Source of the DNA: Paenibacillus allorhizosphaerae
GTDB lineage: Bacteria; Bacillota; Bacilli; Paenibacillales; NBRC-103111
Assembly: GCF_910594985.1 (NCBI RefSeq)
Contig: NZ_CAJVCE010000013.1
Coordinates: forward strand, 1-64,000
Direction of reading: 5' to 3'
Length of the DNA: 64,000 nucleotides
In this document: one piece after another, positions 36,156 to 44,997 of the stretch
Layout: each line of letters starts with the position of its first letter
Position numbering within the stretch: the first letter of the stretch is position 1
Program-made: the position numbers and the translations under genes
Notes under the pieces: generated by a model
Seen by the model: the letters and a program-made list of their open reading frames with translations, nothing else
Database searches by the model: none
Told to the model about the DNA's origin: nothing

Positions 36156-36359
36156 CTAAGCCAAATGCTCTTTCAACGTCGTGACCATCTGGTCCTGCAT
36201 ACCGGCTTCGCTATGCTTCCAAATGATTTCAAAAAGAACGCCGAGACCGGGGAGCACGCGCTCTTCCCCGTCAATAGAGTCCTCAATCACGTCTTGAAGT
36301 TCATCGTTATTTTTATCCTGCATGCGTTGAATAATGGCTTGTCTCAAGTTAAGGTTCAT
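36156..36359 (-). CDS. sspI: Small acid-soluble spore protein SspI
   Basis: The 67-residue protein matches SspI: MNLNLRQAIIQRMQ at the start, a central EERVLPGLGVLFEIIW and a polar helix at the end. SspI is made in the forespore and found in the spore core. The frame is open upstream to 36443, but this ATG fits the family. This marks the organism as a spore former and matches the B. subtilis neighbourhood sspI-ysgA-pheST. Confidence 0.9.
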   Translation of the reverse strand: MNLNLRQAIIQRMQDKNNDELQDVIEDSIDGEERVLPGLGVLFEIIWKHSEAGMQDQMVTTLKEHLA

Positions 36360-36492
36360 GATCGGCCCTCGCTTTATGTTGGTTCGTCTACCTTGATCGC
36401 GGCAGTTTACTCCTTTATTATGCTCGGATTCCCATTTTTTCATGCTTCTTTTTTCGCATCTTACACGTCACGACGGGGGCGCTGCCGTAATT

Positions 36493-36521
36493 TTGTGCTT
36501 GATCGATACGACTGCTATAAT
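36493..36521 (+). promoter_or_regulatory. SigmaA-type promoter for ktrA
   Basis: TTGTGC, a 17-base spacer and a consensus TATAAT lie 25 bases ahead of the GTG start of the potassium uptake gene. Confidence 0.6.
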
Positions 36522-36546
36522 AGAACCCGAAAGGGGATGAGCGGCT

Positions 36547-37206
36547 GTGAAAAAACAATTTGCAGTCATCGGCCTGGGCCGGTTCGGTTTCAGCGTGGCC
36601 AAAACGTTAGCGGACTTCGACTTCGAGGTGCTGGCTATCGACAGCAACGAACAGCGTACGCAAGAGGCATCGAACGTCGTTACGCACGTGGTACAGGCGG
36701 ATTCGACCGATGAGGAGGCGCTGCGCGCCCTTGGATTGCGCAACTTCGACGTGGTGGTTGTCGCCATCGGGCAGGACATTCAGGCGAGCATCCTGACGAC
36801 GATTATCGTGAAGGAGATCGGCGTGCCGAAGGTCGTCGTGAAAGCGCAGAACGAATTGCACGGCAAAGTGCTCAAAAAAGTGGGCGCCGACAAGGTCATC
36901 TACCCCGAGCGCGACATGGGGATGCGGGTAGCGCATCATCTCGTTTCGTCCAACATTATCGACTACATCGAATTGTCCGATGATTACAGCATTGTAGAAA
37001 TCGCCGCAGCGCCTGCGATGATCGGCAAAAACTTGCGCCAGCTCGATATTCGCGCCAAATTCGGCTGCAACGTCATGGCCGTAAAGAACGGGGATAAAAT
37101 GAATATCGCTCCGCATGCGGAGGATTTGATAAAGGAAGGCGACGTTCTTGTGGTCGTCGGGAAAAACACGGATTTGCAGCATTTTGAAGTTGCCTTTGCC
37201 GATTAA
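36547..37206 (+). CDS. ktrA: KtrA/KtrC-type cytosolic K+ uptake regulator (RCK)
   Basis: The RCK_N Rossmann domain has FAVIGLGRFGFSVAKTLADF, EVLAIDSNEQRTQ and DKVIYPERDMGMRVAHHL; an RCK_C (TrkA_C) domain follows from about residue 135. Such proteins gate a KtrB/KtrD channel by binding ATP/ADP and c-di-AMP. No channel gene is next to it, so KtrC-like orphan organisation is equally possible. GTG start with RBS AAAGGGG. Confidence 0.88.
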   Translation: MKKQFAVIGLGRFGFSVAKTLADFDFEVLAIDSNEQRTQEASNVVTHVVQADSTDEEALRALGLRNFDVVVVAIGQDIQASILTTIIVKEIGVPKVVVKAQNELHGKVLKKVGADKVIYPERDMGMRVAHHLVSSNIIDYIELSDDYSIVEIAAAPAMIGKNLRQLDIRAKFGCNVMAVKNGDKMNIAPHAEDLIKEGDVLVVVGKNTDLQHFEVAFAD

Positions 37207-37235
37207 TCGGAACGGAATAGGAGTAGCGGAATTTT

Positions 37236-38054
37236 ATGGAAAAGTTAGGGAAAGAACAGGCGGCGCTCTCTTCCGTACAAAACGATCGCGTGAAGCAGTG
37301 GACGCAGCTGCTGGATCGGAAAGGTCGGGACAAGCAGGGACGGTTTCTGATCGAGGGCATTCACCTGGCCGAAGAGGCACTTCGCAGCGACGTCCCGCCG
37401 GAAGTGCTGATTTATTCGGCGGAACGCGCGGAAGCATCCTTGCGCTTGCGGAAAGAAGCGGCGGCGCTCGGCATCGAATGCGTGGCGGTAACGGAATCGG
37501 TGCTAGCGAAGTGCACCGATACGGAAACGCCGCAGCCGGTGTTCTGCGTCGTGCCGAAGCTGCCGTGGCGGCCGGCCGATTTGCTCGCCGCCAGCGAGAA
37601 GGGCGGGCTGGTTGCCGTCATTGACGGGATGCAGGACCCCGGCAATCTTGGCACAATCATTCGGAGCGCCGACGCCGTAGGAGCATCCGGTATTTTGCTC
37701 GGCAAAGGAACGGTCGACCTGTATAATCCGAAGACCGTCCGTTCCACGATGGGCTCGTTGTTTCATCTGCCGATCGTGCAGGGCGATTTGCAAGAGTGGC
37801 TTCCGCAGGCGGCAAGCCGCGGCGTGAATGTCGTATCTACCCGCTTGGAAGAAGCGGTCAGCATATATGAATACGACTTTCGGCAGCCGACATGGTTCGT
37901 GATCGGCAACGAAGGGCAGGGCGTGTCTGCAACCGTGCAGCAGCTGGCGCGGCATCATGTACGGATTCCGATGCAGGGCAGCGCTGAGTCGCTCAACGCC
38001 GCGATGGCTGCGACGGTCGTGTTGTTCGAGGCGATGCGGCAGCGGGGGAATTAG
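37236..38054 (+). CDS. TrmH-family (SpoU) 2'-O-ribose RNA methyltransferase, YsgA-like
   Basis: The N-terminal substrate-binding region (NDRVKQWTQLLDRKGRDKQG, RFLIEGIHLAEEAL) leads to the SpoU knot with VIDGMQDPGNLGTIIRSADA near residue 130, VRSTMGSLFHLPI and the C-terminal IPMQGSAESLNAAMAATVVL. These enzymes methylate a ribose in 23S rRNA; the site is not certain. In B. subtilis the homolog ysgA is followed by pheST, which is absent here. Confidence 0.92.
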   Translation: MEKLGKEQAALSSVQNDRVKQWTQLLDRKGRDKQGRFLIEGIHLAEEALRSDVPPEVLIYSAERAEASLRLRKEAAALGIECVAVTESVLAKCTDTETPQPVFCVVPKLPWRPADLLAASEKGGLVAVIDGMQDPGNLGTIIRSADAVGASGILLGKGTVDLYNPKTVRSTMGSLFHLPIVQGDLQEWLPQAASRGVNVVSTRLEEAVSIYEYDFRQPTWFVIGNEGQGVSATVQQLARHHVRIPMQGSAESLNAAMAATVVLFEAMRQRGN

Positions 38055-38149
38055 GGAGCGCAGTTAAAGCCAATGTCAGTTATAACTTAAATTGAGACTG
38101 ATTTTAAGATAGTTTGAGACTGTTTATAACATCAAAATGAGACAACCTG

Positions 38150-38189
38150 ATGGCAGCAAATCCCTTATCGTACAATGATTTGCTGCCAT
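38150..38189 (+). terminator. Terminator after the rRNA methyltransferase gene
   Basis: A perfect 13-base stem (ATGGCAGCAAATC / GATTTGCTGCCAT) with a 14-base loop and trailing TTGGTTT marks the end of the conserved core; decayed sequence follows. Confidence 0.75.
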
Positions 38190-38255
38190 TTGGTTTATGT
38201 TAGGTCAATATAGATCATGCACAAAAAGCTTACTTCTAGGCCAAGGAGGGTAACT

Positions 38256-38677
38256 ATGGAGTTTGTAGTAAATTCTTATATCGGAGCTGGAAAGGTATTG
38301 CTTGGAATGACCCCAAATGATAGTTCAAGAAGCCCTAGGAGTCTCCCCTATAAAAAGATTTCGTAAATCTAAAGATGACGAGCTTGAAACAGATTCTTAC
38401 CAGTGGTGTTTTGTGTATTATAAAAAAACCAGGTATATGTGACGCGATTGAATTTCACCTTCCTGCTTCAGTAGTTTTTAATGGGCATAACCTTCTTGGA
38501 AAATCGTACGCGGAGGCAAGGGAGATTTTAAGTAAGTTAGATAACACGTTGCAATTTGATGAATCTGGTCTTACTTCCATAAAATAGGGCTTTGCAGTAT
38601 ACGCTCCATTTGCAGAAGAGGATCCATCAGAGCCTGTAGAAGGGGTAATTGTATTCGAGGAAGGTTACTACGATTAA
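38256..38677 (+). pseudogene. Decayed gene for an unknown ~138-residue protein
   Basis: Joining frames gives MEFVVNSYIGAGKVLLGMTP, then VQEALGVSPIKRFRKSKDDE, KPGICDAIEFHLPASVVFNG and FAVYAPFAEEDPSEPVEGVI ending EEGYYD. A frameshift lies near 38318, another in the A-run near 38430, and an in-frame TAG at 38585. A good RBS (AAGGAGG) remains. The family is not recognised; the shape recalls small immunity-type proteins, which is a guess. Confidence 0.7.
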
Positions 38678-38712
38678 CTATTAGATTTATCAATAATTTT
38701 GTATAAAAAGTA

Positions 38713-39242
38713 AAATCGTTTGAGTACGTCCGGCACGGTACCCAGTGTCTGATCGACAACAGGGAAATGGCGACAGGCCAGATCCTTGCGCCGACGGTGG
38801 GTGACTCCCGCTCGGGGCGGGATTTCGTCAAGCATCTGAGTGTCTGCTTGCGCAGGATCCGGACGGGGAGTGAATACCCGTCACCGACCAACTCGATATT
38901 CAACTCTCCGAAAGTGTTGTCCGTCTCATCGCGAGACATTGCGGAATCGACGAGTCTGAACTGGGCACCAAGTACAAGGAAGGTGTGCTGAAATCAAAGG
39001 CGTCCCGTTCTGCATTTCTCACGAAACGCACCCATCGCATCCGGTTTGTCTACACCAAGCATTGCTCGTGGCTCAACCCGATTGAAATCTGGTTCAGTAC
39101 TCTGGTACGGCGACTGATCCGGCGAGGCAACTTTACGTCGAAGCAGGACTTAAGGGAACAACTACTCTCTTTTAAACGCTACTTCAATGACACATGGCTA
39201 CACGTTAAGTGGACGTACGCCGGCAAGATTTTGCAACGCTAA
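38713..39242 (+). pseudogene. IS630-family transposase remnant
   Basis: The text reads FEYVRHGTQCLIDNREMATG, then after a frameshift VTDQLDIQLSESVVRLIARH and HRIRFVYTKHCSWLNPIEIW..FSTLVRRLIRRGNFTS, the C-terminal DDE domain of an IS630-type transposase. A TGG-to-TGA change near 38875 and a missing codon before KHCSWLN are further lesions. The N-terminal HTH half is gone. It marks past insertion at the accessory-region edge. Confidence 0.85.
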
Positions 39243-39449
39243 TTGTTTGATAATTTATGCATCACTGTATTAGCGGCTAGACCGTAAAAATGCCGTAATC
39301 GCGATTGGAACGGTTACTGCGGCTGTCTTGGAAAAGGCTGTTGTCCGGGGAGTCACAGCCGCCCGACAATAATCATTTTTTGTGGTTTGCCGGTCAGTGC
39401 GCGGCCCGGACAGGGAACATCCCGTCCGGGCTAGGACTTTTCGGTCGAA
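39243..39449. other. Non-coding filler with a strong inverted repeat (39405-39430)
   Basis: No gene is seen. CCCGGACAGGGA and TCCCGTCCGGG form an 11-pair imperfect hairpin at 39405-39430 without a clear T-run on either strand. Confidence 0.5.
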
Positions 39450-39950
39450 TCATTTTTTGCGGGGGAGTCCCTTGCCGTGAACAACCTTAAGCGGCCGCAT
39501 CATATCGTAATCTTCGTGCTCTAGAATATGGCAATGCAAACGTAGTTGCCCGTATAGGGTACGAAATATAGCGTTGATTTTTGTAACAAATCCCGGCGGT
39601 ACCCGAACAACATCTTTATTCCCGCGTTCGTTAGGTGATGGAGGAATTGCAGGACCAGTGTAGTGTAGCGTATTTTTTTCGTCTTGTTATAGTAATTCAC
39701 ATCGAACGGTCTGCGGCTGAGAATTTGGAAATGAACCAGATGTGTGTGCATAGAATGCGTGTTAGTTTCCGGGTTAACGAAGTTCCATACTTCAATGGAA
39801 CCCGACTTTGGCCGCTGCGTAGCCAGCCAATCCTTTGCCGTTTAACAACTGAACCTGCCTCCCGAATTTATCGGGGGATGAGTTTAGCTCGAGATACGTT
39901 AAATTTGCCAATGCTATCTTTGATAATGTAACGAATCCCACGGTCCTGCA
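39450..39950 (-). pseudogene. CotA-like spore-coat laccase remnant (C-terminal part)
   Basis: On the minus strand, pieces in shifting frames read RYLELNSSPDKFGRQVQLLNG, IEVWNFVNPETNTHSMHTHL, VHFQILSRRPFDVNYYNK and HCHILEHEDYDMMRPLKVV before a TGA at 39452. These match the C-terminal cupredoxin of CotA multicopper oxidase, including the HCH..H..M type-1 copper motif. A stop after KVGFH and several frameshifts break it; the N-terminal two thirds are missing. Confidence 0.85.
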
Positions 39951-40036
39951 CGGCACCATGGAATGTCGCTCTTGGAAGCACGCGGGGTTGATTAACCCTT
40001 CACCGTTCTATGGTCAGTCCCTTCCCTGCTGTCATC

Positions 40037-40310
40037 TTAGAATCGACGTAGCACTACCACCAGGCTGCAATGAAAATGAAATACATCAAATTCCGCAGCC
40101 ACTTTTTTCAGGAAGATCCATTTGACGGAGTCGCGTTTGGACGGCGAAACGCTCTGCTGTTCGAGACATATATCGGTTTGAATCTGAGGTTGGATCGATC
40201 GAAATGGCAAATATCGCCTCCATACCAATGTCCATTAATGCCGAGTCAAGGGGTGCATCTACCCACCATAAGGCAGGTGCAGAACTTTCATTTAGACCCA
40301 CCTTCTTCAC
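40037..40310 (-). pseudogene. Decayed N-terminal fragment of a tenth glycosyltransferase
   Basis: Frames read on the minus strand give LDSALMDIGMEAIFAIS and then IQTDICLEQQSVSP with FLKKVAAEFDVFHFHCS. These align with SALREIGVEAASC, KPDLCLHLQQVPP and FFNRAVQEFDVFHFHFG of the intact gene at 54974. Frames shift inside and the GT-B C-terminal half is absent. It directly abuts the end of the first intact glycosyltransferase. Confidence 0.65.
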
Positions 40311-41404
40311 AACTGTTTGTAGACACTGATGAGCATTTGTGCGACTTTGTCATAGTTATGGGTTTGTTCCACATAGCTGCGGCCGGCCGACCCGAGTTTT
40401 GGCCAGTCCTCCGGCCGGTTTAATAAATCCTTCAATACCTCATAGACGGTATCGGGGTTAGCGCTGACGATCGGGAAACCGGGAGGGAAAGTGCTGTGAA
40501 GATCGTCACGGATATAACATATGACGGGCTTTCCCATCGCCATTGCTTCCATGCTTAAATTCGCGTACGTTCCAACGGTCAGTTGGTCGATAATAATGGT
40601 CGATTTTTGAAAAATCTGTTTTGCCTGTTCGCGCGGGACGTTTTCAACCAAACGAAATTGAAATTTTCGGCCTTCTCTCTTTAACCGTTCTACAGCCTGC
40701 AGCACAAACTCCGTGCCTTTCACCCTGCGGTGCGACGGCGCATGGACAACTACCGGCTCGGCATAGGGAGATGGATACTCGGGAGTAAATTCACGGGCGT
40801 CGATCGCATAAGGGATGATGTGCACTTTTTTAAAATACGGTTCGACTTGAGGCAATAATTCATGATCGTTGATGATGGCATGATCGATGTAGGCAGAATT
40901 AAGCTCTAGATTCTCCCTAATCCTTTCTTCTGTCCAGGGCTCCCTTACTTGAACATATGGATTGTTATATTTTCTTGCTATCGACGGCATACGCGCTTCG
41001 TCTCCGTTAAAATGAGCCACCAGCTTTTTTCCTAAGCCCTTCAGAATTTTCAAATCTCTCTTATCAGGCGCAAAAAAAGTTGAACCGAAATGAAAATGGA
41101 AGATGCCGTATGTTTCTAACGCTTCCTCCAAATAGGCATCCCGAATCTTTACTCTAAGATCCATGGGATATAGATCCAAATTCAAACAAACATCAGACAG
41201 GTAGGCGTAAACGTCTTTATAAAAGCTGCAAGAGGTTGCATGTACGCCACGAGAACGCAATGCACGAGCCAAAGTGCTAGTTCCGATGCCGTGTGGAGAG
41301 AGATGGACTTTCTCTTTGATTGTGTCATATTTTTGGTTTGGATTTTCGAATGGTTTAATGGACACGTAATTGCTTATAATTTCCTGTCTTGATAGCCTAT
41401 TCAT
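40307..41404 (-). CDS. GT-B glycosyltransferase, paralog A
   Basis: A 365-residue enzyme whose C-terminal half has the GT4-like donor-site segment TYANLSMEAMAMGKPVICYI; the N-terminal half carries LSPHGIGTSTLARALRSRGV and FHFHFGSTFF. A ~30-residue leader (RQEIISNYVSIKPFENPNQK) precedes the first strand and is shared with paralogs B, C, D and the gene at 53864. No signal peptide or membrane helix, so cytosolic, adding a sugar from a nucleotide donor. It is the last intact gene of a minus-strand series; sequence is closest to paralog D. Confidence 0.85.
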   Translation of the reverse strand: MNRLSRQEIISNYVSIKPFENPNQKYDTIKEKVHLSPHGIGTSTLARALRSRGVHATSCSFYKDVYAYLSDVCLNLDLYPMDLRVKIRDAYLEEALETYGIFHFHFGSTFFAPDKRDLKILKGLGKKLVAHFNGDEARMPSIARKYNNPYVQVREPWTEERIRENLELNSAYIDHAIINDHELLPQVEPYFKKVHIIPYAIDAREFTPEYPSPYAEPVVVHAPSHRRVKGTEFVLQAVERLKREGRKFQFRLVENVPREQAKQIFQKSTIIIDQLTVGTYANLSMEAMAMGKPVICYIRDDLHSTFPPGFPIVSANPDTVYEVLKDLLNRPEDWPKLGSAGRSYVEQTHNYDKVAQMLISVYKQL

Positions 41405-41451
41405 TATTTTAATTCCCTCTTTTCATGCTGTAGTTGATAACCCTTACCTAC

Positions 41452-42549
41452 TTAAAGCTGTTTGTAAACATCGATCAGCTTTTGGGCGACTTTTCCATAG
41501 CTATGATGTTGCTCAACATACGATCGGCCGGCCATTCCAAGTCTATGCCAATCCTCAGGGCGATTTAGTAAATCCTTTAAAACCTCATATATGGTATCCG
41601 GATTAGCGCTTACGATCGGTAATCCGGGCGGGAATGTATTGCGAAGGTCGTCACGGATATAACATATGACGGGCTTTCCCATCGCCATGGCCTCCATGCT
41701 TAAATTTGCATAAGTACCAATTCGAAGTTGGTCGATGACGATAGCGGACTGCCGATATAATTGCATTACCTCGGTATGAGGTAAATTTTCCAGCAGCTTA
41801 AATTGAAGTTTGTGTCCTTCTTTTCTCAAACGTTCAACTGCGGCTACTACGAATTCTGTCCCCTTGATCTCTCGATGCGAGGGTGCATGGACGACTAATG
41901 GCTGGGAATCCGGTGCCGGGTAAACCGGCTTCATTTGTTGTACATCGATAGCGTAAGGCACAACGTGGACGTGTTTGTAATAAGGCTTGACGTATGGCAT
42001 TAGTTCATAATCATTGATGATTGCATGGTCGATAGAGGAGGAAAGTAACCTCATATTAGCGTGGACTTTTTCTTCCGGCCAAGTTTCTTTTACCACAACA
42101 TAGGGGTTGTTAAAGCTCCTCGCCACCGACAATAACCGTGCATCAGAACCGTTATGGTGGACAATCAACTTTTTACCCCTGTTTTTTAGAAGCTTCAAAT
42201 CCCTTTTATCAGGCTCAAAAAAAGTTGAACCAAAATGAAAATGGAAGATGTCGTATATTTCCAATGCTTCCTCAAAATAGGCATCCCGAATCTTCGCTCT
42301 AAGCTCCATGGGATATAGATCCAAATTCAAACAAACATCAGATAGGTACGAGTAAACGTCTTTATAAAAACTGCAAGAGGTTGCATGTACGCCGCTAGAA
42401 CGTAATGCATGGGCCAAAGTGCTGGCTCCGATGCCGTGAGGAGAGAGAAGGACTTTCTCTTTGATTGTGTCATACGTTTGTTTTGGATTTTCGAACGGTA
42501 TGATGGACACGTAATTCCTTATCATTTCCTGTCTTGACAGCTTATCCAT
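41452..42549 (-). CDS. GT-B glycosyltransferase, paralog B (mosaic)
   Basis: 365 residues, same plan as paralog A. The first ~118 residues follow A, C and D (FHFHFGSTFFEPDKRDLK). From there to about 270 it follows the gene at 52818 instead (GKKLIVHHNGSDARLLSVAR, WPEEKVHANMRLLSS, SHREIKGTEF). The last ~90 residues are nearly those of paralog C, at DNA level too. The pattern suggests gene conversion between cluster members. Acceptor and donor sugars are unknown. Confidence 0.85.
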   Translation of the reverse strand: MDKLSRQEMIRNYVSIIPFENPKQTYDTIKEKVLLSPHGIGASTLAHALRSSGVHATSCSFYKDVYSYLSDVCLNLDLYPMELRAKIRDAYFEEALEIYDIFHFHFGSTFFEPDKRDLKLLKNRGKKLIVHHNGSDARLLSVARSFNNPYVVVKETWPEEKVHANMRLLSSSIDHAIINDYELMPYVKPYYKHVHVVPYAIDVQQMKPVYPAPDSQPLVVHAPSHREIKGTEFVVAAVERLRKEGHKLQFKLLENLPHTEVMQLYRQSAIVIDQLRIGTYANLSMEAMAMGKPVICYIRDDLRNTFPPGLPIVSANPDTIYEVLKDLLNRPEDWHRLGMAGRSYVEQHHSYGKVAQKLIDVYKQL

Positions 42550-42590
42550 TGTTTTAATTCCTCTTTTCAGTAAAAATAACCCTTACCTGC

Positions 42591-43685
42591 TTAAAGTTGT
42601 TTGTAAACATCGATCAGCTTTTGGGCGACTTTCCCATAACTATGATTTTGCTCAACATAGGATCGGCCGGCCATTCCAAGCCTGTGCCAATCCTCAGGGC
42701 GATTTAGTAAATCCTTTAAAACCTCATATATGGTATCCGGATTAGCGCTTACGATCGGTAATCCAGACGGGAATGTGCTGCGAAGATCGTCACGGACATA
42801 ACATATGACGGGCTTTCCCATCGCCATAGCCTCCATGCTTAAGTTTGCGTAAGTTCCAATGGACAGTTGATCGATGACAATAGTAGACTTTTGATAAATT
42901 TGTTTTGCCTGTTCGCGCGGCACTTTTTCAACCAACTGGAATTGAAATTTGTGACCCTCCTTTTGTAAACGTTCGACGGCTTTCAGTACAAATTCAGTAC
43001 CTTTAACCTCCCGATTCGAAGGTGCATGAACGACTGTAGGCTCGACATCGGGTGATGGGTACTTAGGAGTAAATTGATTGGCATGGATCGCATAAGGAAC
43101 AATGTGAACTTTTTTAAAATACGGATCGACATGAGGCATTAATTCGTGATCACAAATGATCGCATGATCGACATAGGCGGAAAGAACGTTTAGGTGCTCC
43201 CGAATCCTTTCTTCTGTCCATCCCCAAGCCCCATCTTGTATATATCGATTGTTAAAATTTCTGGCGACCGACGGTAACCGCGCTTCAACACCGGTCAAGT
43301 GGGCCACAACTTTTTTTCCTTTGCTTGCATAAATTTGTAAATCCCTTTTATCAGGATCAAAAAAAGTTAAACCAAAACGAAAATGGAAGATGTCGTATGT
43401 TTCCAATGCTTCCTCAAAATAGGCATCCCGAATCTTCACTCTAAGATCCATCGGATATTGATCTAAATTCAAACAAACATCAGATAGGTAGGAGTAAGCG
43501 TCTTTATAAAAACTGCAAGAGGTTGCATATATGCCACGAGAACGTAATGCATGAGCCAGTGTGCTAATACCGATGCCGTGAGGAGAGAGAAGGACTTTCT
43601 CTCTGATTGTATTTTGTTTAGGGTTTTCGAAGGGTTTAACGGACACGTACTTCTTTATCATTTCCTGTCTTGATAGCCTATCCAT
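42591..43685 (-). CDS. GT-B glycosyltransferase, paralog C
   Basis: 364 residues with the shared leader (RQEMIKKYVSVKPFENPKQ), shortened by loss of a YD pair before TIREKV. Middle segments VPREQAKQIYQKSTIVIDQL match A and D, while the C-terminus (EDWHRLGMAGRSYVEQNHSY) matches B. The start at 43685 is chosen because the leader begins there; an upstream in-frame ATG at 43706 lies in the repeated spacer. RBS is GAGG in a spacer shared with its neighbours. Confidence 0.85.
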   Translation of the reverse strand: MDRLSRQEMIKKYVSVKPFENPKQNTIREKVLLSPHGIGISTLAHALRSRGIYATSCSFYKDAYSYLSDVCLNLDQYPMDLRVKIRDAYFEEALETYDIFHFRFGLTFFDPDKRDLQIYASKGKKVVAHLTGVEARLPSVARNFNNRYIQDGAWGWTEERIREHLNVLSAYVDHAIICDHELMPHVDPYFKKVHIVPYAIHANQFTPKYPSPDVEPTVVHAPSNREVKGTEFVLKAVERLQKEGHKFQFQLVEKVPREQAKQIYQKSTIVIDQLSIGTYANLSMEAMAMGKPVICYVRDDLRSTFPSGLPIVSANPDTIYEVLKDLLNRPEDWHRLGMAGRSYVEQNHSYGKVAQKLIDVYKQL

Positions 43686-43730
43686 TGTTTTAATTCCTCG
43701 TTTCATTCTGTAATTAAAACCTTTGCCTGC

Positions 43731-44828
43731 TTAAAGCTGTTTGTAGACGTGGATCAGCTTTTGCGCGACATTGTCATAGCTATGGGTTTGTTCCACATAG
43801 CTGCGGCCGGCCATCCCGAGTTTCGCCCAGTCCTCCGGCCGGTTTAATAAATCTTTCAATACTTCATAGATGGTATCGGGGTTTGCGCTGACGATCGGGA
43901 AACCGGGCGGGAAGGTGCTGCGCAGATCGTCCCGAATATAACAAATGACGGGCTTACCAATCGCCATAGCCTCCATGCTCAAATTCGCATAAGTTCCAAC
44001 CGTCAGTTGGTCGATTATAATGGTCGATTTTTGATAAATTTGTTTCGCCTGTTCGTGCGGGACTTTTTCGACCAAATGAAACTGAAATTTTACGCCTTCT
44101 TTCTTTAATCGATCTACGGCCTGCAGCACGAACTCCGTTCCCTTCACCCTGCGGTCCGACGGCGCGTGGACAACTACCGGCTCGGCGGAGGGAGACGGGT
44201 ACTCAGGCGTAAATTCACGGACATCGATCGCATAAGGGATGATGTGCACTTTCTTAAAATACGGTTCGACTTGAGGCAATAGTTCATGATCGTTGATGAT
44301 CGCATGATCGGTGTAGGTACAATTAAGCTTCAGATTCTCCCTAATCCTTTCTTCAGTCCAGAACTCCCTTACTTGAACATACGGATTGTTAAATGTTTTT
44401 GCTATCGACGGCAAACGTGCTTCATCACCATTAAAGTGAGCTACGATCTTTTTCCCTAAGCTCTTCAGAATTTTCAAATCTCGCTTATCAGGCTCGAAAA
44501 AAGTTGAACCGAAATGAAAATGGAAGATGTCGTATGTTTCTAATGCTTCCTCAAAATAGGCATCCCGTATCTTCACTCTAAGATCCATGGGATATAGATC
44601 CAAATTCAAAGAAACATCAGAAAGGTAGGAGTATACATTTGTATAAAAGCTGCAAGAGGTTGCATGTACGCCACGAGAACGCAATGCACGAGCCAAAGTG
44701 CTAATTCCGATGCCGTGAGAAGAAAGATGGACTTTCTCTCTGATTGTGTCATATTTTTGGTTTGGATTTTCGAAGGGTTTAATGGACACGTAATTCTTAA
44801 TCATTTCCTGCCTTGATACCCTATCCAT
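43731..44828 (-). CDS. GT-B glycosyltransferase, paralog D
   Basis: 365 residues, closest to paralog A over most of its length: VEKVPHEQAKQIYQKSTIII, then QLTVGTYANLSMEAMAIGKP. It is the first glycosyltransferase of the minus-strand series and has a strong RBS (AAGGAGGAATTC). A terminator separates it from the 99-residue gene upstream, so it may have its own promoter in the 169-base gap (44829-44997), though none was clear. Confidence 0.85.
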   Translation of the reverse strand: MDRVSRQEMIKNYVSIKPFENPNQKYDTIREKVHLSSHGIGISTLARALRSRGVHATSCSFYTNVYSYLSDVSLNLDLYPMDLRVKIRDAYFEEALETYDIFHFHFGSTFFEPDKRDLKILKSLGKKIVAHFNGDEARLPSIAKTFNNPYVQVREFWTEERIRENLKLNCTYTDHAIINDHELLPQVEPYFKKVHIIPYAIDVREFTPEYPSPSAEPVVVHAPSDRRVKGTEFVLQAVDRLKKEGVKFQFHLVEKVPHEQAKQIYQKSTIIIDQLTVGTYANLSMEAMAIGKPVICYIRDDLRSTFPPGFPIVSANPDTIYEVLKDLLNRPEDWAKLGMAGRSYVEQTHSYDNVAQKLIHVYKQL

Positions 44829-44969
44829 TGATTGAATTCCTCCTTAGATTTTGAAAATCTTTTTGCGTTAGGAACATATCTACCTTTAGTTTTTGTGTAG
44901 CTATCATTCGGATCCCCCTTTCTTCTGTTCTAACTACCCTTAAACTACCTAGAAACACTAGAAAATTGA

Positions 44970-44991
44970 GACGCCGGTTCGTACCGGCGTC
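44970..44991 (-). terminator. Terminator after the 99-residue gene
   Basis: GACGCCGGT and ACCGGCGTC form a perfect nine-pair stem with a four-base loop; read on the minus strand it is followed by TCAATTTTCT, only seven bases past the stop. Confidence 0.75.
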
Positions 44992-44997
44992 TGCTTG

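Noticed and set aside
40070..40423. 117-codon plus-strand frame in the decay zone
   Set aside because: It is the complement of a decayed glycosyltransferase and the end of paralog A.
40307..44828. Tandem repeated genes considered as a CRISPR or phage tail-fibre type array
   Set aside because: Repeats are whole glycosyltransferase genes with intact frames, not short spacers or structural repeats.
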